From positions 1-53,596 of the forward strand of contig CAKPGR010000005.1 in the NCBI GenBank assembly GCA_934155005.1: a stretch of 53,596 nt of DNA. Direction: 5' to 3'. Positions 49,300 to 53,596 of the stretch are shown here, piece after piece. Made by a program: the position numbers and the translations under genes. The stretch comes from an uncultured Bacilli bacterium (GTDB taxonomy: Bacteria; Bacillota_I; Bacilli_A; RF39; UBA660). The notes under the pieces were generated by a model. The model was not told where the DNA came from. It did not search any database and saw nothing but the letters and a program-made list of their open reading frames with translations. The first letter of the stretch is position 1, and every line of letters starts with the position of its first letter.

Positions 49300-51090
49300 A
49301 TGGATATTTTTGAATATTTTAATTGTTATGATAAAGAACTCATTTTGTTGACTATGGACATTTTAAATAACAATGAAATAAAAAAAGCATTTTATAAAAC
49401 TTGGGGAGAAAATTATGATAAAGTAATTGATGATAATCTTTATGATACAACTTTCCTAAATTATACTGATGAATTTAAAAAAACATTGAATAAGGTAATT
49501 ATATTTAAAAATATTGGTTTTCAAAATGTTGATATTAAAAATATTTTAAATTCTTATCAATATAATATATATAGAAAAATTGTTCCAGATGATAGATATA
49601 TAAATTTACTTTTAAAAGCAAACAGGTTAAATTTAGAAAATTTAACAGAAGAAGAAAAAAATATTTTGATATATTATTATGGAATAAATTCTAAAAAAAT
49701 GAGTATGGATGAAATTTCTAATATGTTAAATGTTAAGAAATTATACATTTATATTCAAATAAATAAAGCATTTGTTAAAATAGTAGATGCTCTTGAAGTA
49801 AAAAAAAGAAATTTGGAGTCATTATATGATTATTTTGAATTTAGGGATAAAGAAAAAGTAAAAGAAATAATAAATCTTTATAAAGAAAAAAATAGTGATT
49901 ATTATAAAGTTATTGTGAAAAAATATGGACTTAATTATGATGAATTACAAAATGTGAAATTAAATAAAGAAGAAGAAATGAAATTAAATAACGCTAGAAG
50001 AGCAATTAAAAAAATGCTGAATAAAAATGATAATGAAAAATATAATAAAGAATCATTTTATGATTATTTTGATATAACAGAAAAAGAAGAAGTGAAAAAG
50101 ATAATAGATTTTTATAAAGAAAAAAATAGTGAATATTATAAAATTATTGTAAAAAAATACGGACCTAATTATAATGAATTAAGATACATTAATTTTAATC
50201 AAGAAGAAACAATTAAATTAAATAGTGCTAGAAAAGCAATTAGGGAAAAATTGAATAAAAAAAAGAATAAAAAATATAATAAAGAGTCATTTTATGATTA
50301 TTTTAATCCCGATGAAAAAGAGAAGGTTAAAGAAATAATAGATTCTTATAAAGGTAGAAGTACAGGCTATTATGAAGTAATTGTAAAAAAGTATGGAATT
50401 AATTATGATGAATTAAGATACGTTAATCTTAATGAAGAAGAAAAAAAGAAATTTAAAAATGCTATACTACTTGTAAAATTTAAATTAAATAATCCAGATA
50501 GAGAAAAGAAAAATAAATCTTCGTTTTATGATTATTTTAAATCTGATGAAAAGGAAATGGTAAAAGAAATAATTGATTCATATAAAGAAAAAGATAATGA
50601 TTATTATAATATTGTTGTAAAATATTATGGTGTTAATTATGATAGATTACAAGGTGTAAAATTAACTAAAAAAGAAATGATAAAATTAAATAGTTTTAGA
50701 ACAATAATAAGAAAGATACTTAGTAATAAAAATAATGAAATGATACAAGTTTATAAAAAATTTCCTATGTTAAAAACAGTTAATGAACAAGTATTAATTG
50801 TTTTAACGATGAGTATTAAAAAGAAATATGATGTTTTTAAAATTAGTAATTTAACAAAATTAAATATTAAAGATATTGATAAAATTTTAATAACATATTT
50901 ATTTGTATTTGGTAAAAATATTCCATTTATTATGGGTGATATTTTATTAAGAGAAAATTATACAATTGATTTTTTTAATGATGATAAATATAAAAATAAT
51001 TTATTTGAATTTTTAACTTTAGAAGAACAAGCTCTATATAATGATAAAATCGATAGTTTGACAAATAATAAAATTATAATAAAAAAATAG
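49300..51090 (+). CDS. Unknown protein with a sigma region-4-like segment and four repeats
   Basis: 596 residues, cytoplasmic, Lys/Asn/Tyr-rich. Residues about 110-165 (LTEEEKNILIYYYGINSKKM, SMDEISNMLNVKKLYIYIQ) look like sigma factor region 4. Four repeats of about 78-80 residues follow (170-475), each starting S(L/F)YDYF, then EKxxVKEIIxxYK, YYxxIVKKYGxNYDELxxVxLxxEE and a basic helix KLNxARxxIRxxL; each may be a degenerate copy of the same type. The C-terminal 120 residues are not repeated and contain another possible HTH (FKISNLTKLNIKDIDKILITY). Start ATG 49300 with GGGGTGG upstream. Its extended -10 is TGTATAATA near 49270. Not a full sigma factor; could be a DNA-binding or RNA polymerase-binding protein. 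Confidence 0.75.
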   Translation: MDIFEYFNCYDKELILLTMDILNNNEIKKAFYKTWGENYDKVIDDNLYDTTFLNYTDEFKKTLNKVIIFKNIGFQNVDIKNILNSYQYNIYRKIVPDDRYINLLLKANRLNLENLTEEEKNILIYYYGINSKKMSMDEISNMLNVKKLYIYIQINKAFVKIVDALEVKKRNLESLYDYFEFRDKEKVKEIINLYKEKNSDYYKVIVKKYGLNYDELQNVKLNKEEEMKLNNARRAIKKMLNKNDNEKYNKESFYDYFDITEKEEVKKIIDFYKEKNSEYYKIIVKKYGPNYNELRYINFNQEETIKLNSARKAIREKLNKKKNKKYNKESFYDYFNPDEKEKVKEIIDSYKGRSTGYYEVIVKKYGINYDELRYVNLNEEEKKKFKNAILLVKFKLNNPDREKKNKSSFYDYFKSDEKEMVKEIIDSYKEKDNDYYNIVVKYYGVNYDRLQGVKLTKKEMIKLNSFRTIIRKILSNKNNEMIQVYKKFPMLKTVNEQVLIVLTMSIKKKYDVFKISNLTKLNIKDIDKILITYLFVFGKNIPFIMGDILLRENYTIDFFNDDKYKNNLFEFLTLEEQALYNDKIDSLTNNKIIIKK

Positions 51091-51110
51091 TATTAATGCT
51101 ATTTTTTTGT
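51081..51110 (+). terminator. Terminator after the repeat protein
   Basis: AAAAAAATAG and CTATTTTTTT flank a short loop (TATTAATG), with a run of seven T. Confidence 0.7.
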
Positions 51111-51139
51111 TTTGTGATATAATTAAGTTGGTGGTTTTT

Positions 51140-52915
51140 ATGAATAACATAGAATATATTAAAAATAAATTGTCTCTTTTACCACAAAAACCTGGTTGTT
51201 ATCTGATGAAAGATAAAGATGGTGTTATTATATATGTAGGTAAAGCTAAAAAATTAAAAAATAGAGTTAGTTCTTATTTTAGAGGCATACATACTGGTAA
51301 GACAGCTAGATTAGTAAGTGAAATACATGATTTTGAATATGTTGTAGTATCAAGTGAAACAGAATCTTTAATATTGGAAATTAATTTGATAAAGAAACAT
51401 GATCCAAAGTATAACATATTACTTAGAGATGATAAAAGTTATCCTTATATTGAATTAACTAATGATGATGTTCCAAGATTAAATGTTGTTAGAAGTTTAA
51501 ATAAAAAGAAAAATAAAAATCAATTATATGGACCTTATCCAAATGTCACAGCAGCAAGAAATACGGTAAATTTATTAAATAGAATATATCCTTTAAGAAA
51601 ATGTAAAACATATAGTAAAAGACCATGTCTTTATTATCATATAGGTGAATGTTTAGGCTACTGTACGGAAAAAATAGATGCAGTAAAAATAAATGAAATG
51701 AAAGAAGAAATAATAAAATTTTTAAAAGGTGACTCTCTGATTGTAACGAATAAAATTAAAAATGAAATGCTTCTAGAAAGTGAAAAATTAAATTTTGAAA
51801 AAGCATTAGAATTAAAAGAATTGTTGGATTATATCTCAGTTACACTAACTAGTCAAAAAGTTGAAGTTAGTGATAATGTTGACAGAGATATAGTTGGCTA
51901 TTATGTATACAAAGGTTATTTATCAATTCAAATATTTTTTATTAGAGGTGGTAAGATAGTAAATAGACATTTAAAATATTTTCCTCTTGTAGATTCTAAG
52001 GAAGAAGAATTAACTAGGTATATTGCTACATTTTATAGTCAAAAGGTTTTAATACCATCTGAAATTTTACTTCCTGATATTATAGATGAAGAGCTTTTAG
52101 AAAAATATTTAAAAACAAAAATTATTGTTCCTAAAAAGGGAATGAAAAAGAAACTATTAGATATGGCTTCTATGAATGCTAAAATAGAACTTGAAAATAA
52201 TTTTGAACTAATTGAAAAAGATTTAAATAGAACTTATAATGCTAATCAAAAATTAAAAGAAGTATTAAAATTAGATAAACTATATAGAATAGAACTTTTT
52301 GATAACTCTCATTTGTTTGGAACATATTCTGTAAGTGGTATGGTTGTTTTTAAAGATGGAAGTCCTAGTAAAAATGATTATCGTAAATTTAAGATTAAGA
52401 TAGATACTAATGATGAATATGATATGATGAGAGAAGTTACTTATAGAAGATATTTTAGAGTTCTTAAAGATAATTTAGAACGTCCAGATTTAATAATTGT
52501 TGATGGTGGTATTGGACAAATTAATATTGTAAGAGAAGTAATTAAAGAATTAGGATTAGGTATTATGGTTGTTGGGCTTAAAAAAAACAATAAACATGTT
52601 ACTGATGCACTTTTAGCTTTTGATCCATTAGAAGAGATAAAAATAGATAAAAAAAGTGATTTATTTTTCCTTTTAGAAAGAATGCAAGATGAAGTTCATA
52701 ATTTTACAATTAGTTATCATAAACAAATAAGGAGTAAAGGTTCATTGGAAAGTATTTTAGATAATGTAGAAGGAATAGGTGAAAAAAGAAAAATAGAATT
52801 ATTAAAAAAATATAAAACTATTAAAAAATTAAAAGAATTGAGTGTAGAAGATTTAACTTCTATTTTACCTTACAAAGTAGCTTTAAATTTAGTTGAATTT
52901 TTAAAAAATTATTAA
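51140..52915 (+). CDS. uvrC: UvrABC excinuclease subunit C
   Basis: Makes the two incisions of nucleotide excision repair. The 591-aa protein has the GIY-YIG nuclease domain (GCYLMKDKDGVIIYVGKAKKLKNRV, about 16-42, catalytic Arg and later Glu), a cysteine cluster (CKTYSKRPCLYYHIGECLGYC, about 155-176), a UVR helical motif (LLESEKLNFEKALELKELL, about 210-230), the RNase H-like 5' nuclease domain (ELFDNSHLFGTYSVSGMVVF near 388, IIVDGGIGQI near 450) and C-terminal helix-hairpin-helix repeats (ILDNVEGIGEKRKIELLKKY). Start ATG 51140, preceded by GGTGG; an in-frame ATG at 51107 lies in the promoter. uvrA and uvrB are elsewhere. Confidence 0.97.
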   Translation: MNNIEYIKNKLSLLPQKPGCYLMKDKDGVIIYVGKAKKLKNRVSSYFRGIHTGKTARLVSEIHDFEYVVVSSETESLILEINLIKKHDPKYNILLRDDKSYPYIELTNDDVPRLNVVRSLNKKKNKNQLYGPYPNVTAARNTVNLLNRIYPLRKCKTYSKRPCLYYHIGECLGYCTEKIDAVKINEMKEEIIKFLKGDSLIVTNKIKNEMLLESEKLNFEKALELKELLDYISVTLTSQKVEVSDNVDRDIVGYYVYKGYLSIQIFFIRGGKIVNRHLKYFPLVDSKEEELTRYIATFYSQKVLIPSEILLPDIIDEELLEKYLKTKIIVPKKGMKKKLLDMASMNAKIELENNFELIEKDLNRTYNANQKLKEVLKLDKLYRIELFDNSHLFGTYSVSGMVVFKDGSPSKNDYRKFKIKIDTNDEYDMMREVTYRRYFRVLKDNLERPDLIIVDGGIGQINIVREVIKELGLGIMVVGLKKNNKHVTDALLAFDPLEEIKIDKKSDLFFLLERMQDEVHNFTISYHKQIRSKGSLESILDNVEGIGEKRKIELLKKYKTIKKLKELSVEDLTSILPYKVALNLVEFLKNY

Positions 52916-52921
52916 AATGAC

Positions 52922-52949
52922 TTGGCAAAATTAAAAAAAATGATATAAT
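52922..52949 (+). promoter_or_regulatory. Promoter of the small membrane protein
   Basis: TTGGCA (52922-52927), 16-nt spacer, TATAAT (52944-52949) with extended TG. Confidence 0.65.
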
Positions 52950-52975
52950 ATATATCAATTGTTAGGGGGAGCTTT

Positions 52976-53368
52976 ATGAGAGATTTTAAAAAAATAAATA
53001 TTTCTATTACAGGGGATGAGAGTAATCGTAGTGAAATAATATACAATAATGTTATTTCTAATATGAGCTTAACAGAAGAAGAACAAATTAAATATTTGAA
53101 AAGAAAATCTGAAACATTAGAATTAGAATTAAAAAATAAAAAATTAACTATTCTTTTAACTATTATTAGTATTATTGGTATTAGTTTTGGAATTATGTTA
53201 CTTGTTAAAGATTTATATTTTTTAGGTACATTATTTATTGTAATTACTTTTGTTGGTGTTATTTGTAGATTCTACTTGATGTATAAAAATATGATTCAAA
53301 GTACAAAATCAAAAGAGTTTGAAAAAATAGAAAATTTAAAAAGAATCTTAGAAGATAAATTAAAATAA
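52976..53368 (+). CDS. Small protein with two membrane helices
   Basis: Not recognised. The 130-aa protein has a charged N-terminus with a possible short coiled coil (LTEEEQIKYLKRKSETLELELKNK, about 31-54, split here by family-free reading), two membrane helices (about 57-77 and 82-102, joined by a short turn KDLY) and a charged C-terminal helix (EFEKIENLKRILEDKLK). Both ends should face the cytoplasm. AGGGGGAG precedes ATG 52976. It is a single gene between uvrC and tRNA-Met, with no clear terminator of its own. Function unknown. Confidence 0.75.
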   Translation: MRDFKKINISITGDESNRSEIIYNNVISNMSLTEEEQIKYLKRKSETLELELKNKKLTILLTIISIIGISFGIMLLVKDLYFLGTLFIVITFVGVICRFYLMYKNMIQSTKSKEFEKIENLKRILEDKLK

Positions 53369-53400
53369 TCTTCTTTTTTTGTAAAATTTAAAAAATTATA

Positions 53401-53429
53401 TTGCTAAAACAAATAAATTTTGTTATAAT
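53401..53429 (+). promoter_or_regulatory. Promoter of tRNA-Met
   Basis: TTGCTA (53401-53406), 17-nt spacer, TATAAT (53424-53429) with extended TG. Confidence 0.7.
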
Positions 53430-53445
53430 TTATTTGTTGTTAGAT

Positions 53446-53522
53446 GGCGCTGTAGCTCAGTTGGCTAGAGCAATCGGTTCATACCCGATAGGTCGTGAGT
53501 TCGAATCTCTCCGGCGCTACCA
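53446..53522 (+). tRNA. tRNA-Met (anticodon CAT), elongator type
   Basis: Cloverleaf with acceptor GGCGCTG/CGGCGCT (wobble pairs), D arm TAGCTCAGTTGGCTAGAGCA, anticodon stem ATCGG/CCGAT around loop TTCATAC, T arm GTTCGAAT, encoded CCA. The anticodon stem lacks the three G-C pairs of the initiator. Overall wording is close to Bacillus elongator tRNA-Met; tRNA-Ile with a modified CAT is less likely. Confidence 0.93.
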
Positions 53523-53533
53523 TTTAGAAATTT

Positions 53534-53560
53534 AAACGACTTGTTGAAGAGTCGTTTTTA
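53534..53560 (+). terminator. Terminator after tRNA-Met
   Basis: AAACGACT (53534-53541) and AGTCGTTT (53550-53557) form an 8-bp stem with an 8-nt loop, followed by T. The last 36 bases of the window hold no gene. Confidence 0.8.
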
Positions 53561-53596
53561 TATTAAGTTATTAAAATTTTGTTATGAAAAATATGT

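Noticed and set aside
1..53596. Mycoplasma-type code (TGA as Trp)
   Set aside because: TGA ends the ABC permease (18036) and rlmB (47920), and Trp residues in conserved motifs use TGG.
1..53596. Insertion sequences, transposases or integrases
   Set aside because: None found; no protein with DDE, HUH or tyrosine recombinase motifs and no target-site duplications were noticed.

Overview
The window is very AT-rich (roughly a quarter G+C by eye) and reads like a chromosome segment of an anaerobic gut member of the Bacilli, close to the Erysipelotrichia/Mollicutes-like branches. Reasons: Bacillus-type gene order (dnaB-dnaI-X-T-box-thrS; mrnC-rlmB-sigH), a type 3 prolyl-tRNA synthetase, a threonyl-tRNA synthetase without a TGS domain, extended -10 promoters (TGTTATAAT), a bile-salt-hydrolase-type enzyme, and standard stop usage (TGA is a real stop at 18036 and 47920, so this is not the Mycoplasma code). 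Unlike Mollicutes it keeps sporulation genes: spoIIIAH, gerE, gerM and sigH. The lineage is inferred; no rRNA is present.

Layout. 1-2000: the tail of a surface protein, tag, and a small collagen-like protein. 1956-8786: primosome genes dnaB and dnaI, an unknown 695-aa protein, then a T-box leader controlling a small unknown protein and thrS. 8869-10655: sporulation block spoIIIAH, gerE, gerM, followed by tRNA-Arg. 10800-14800: two exported proteins with a common N-terminal anchor, each behind a conserved leader with a long poly-G run, flanking priA. 14892-18955: an ABC exporter of the MacB/FtsX type and a convergent UV endonuclease. 19041-22226: a 27-repeat leucine-rich protein with an 858-bp internal tandem duplication. 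22321-26552: polA and two coiled-coil proteins. 26593-29313: a phosphoesterase, a DUF1287 protein and a choloylglycine hydrolase. 29485-33482: four surface-type proteins without signal peptides (collagen-like, beta-helix plus WxL-like, two Ig/prealbumin-like). 33693-40198: proS, a 1513-aa adhesin carrying a type IV prepilin N-terminus, and a lipoprotein. 40242-42916: divergent FemAB-type transferase and murD. 43090-46767: an operon of a DUF1016-like protein, deoD and a YfmF/YfmH peptidase pair. 46869-48536: mrnC, rlmB, sigH. 48605-53522: an IMPACT-family protein, an unknown protein with four sigma-like repeats, uvrC, a small membrane protein and tRNA-Met.

The most interesting theme is a probable mother-cell regulon. 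Upstream of gerE and of both collagen-like genes the Bacillus sigma-K consensus AC-N16-CATANNNTA is present exactly, and spoIIIAH has a sigma-E-like promoter. With the absence of signal peptides, this suggests that the collagen-like proteins, and perhaps the 30688-33482 genes, form an exosporium-like coat on the spore. The second theme is variable surface proteins: poly-G leaders, paralogous lectin-like ends, and large recent tandem duplications inside repeat genes.
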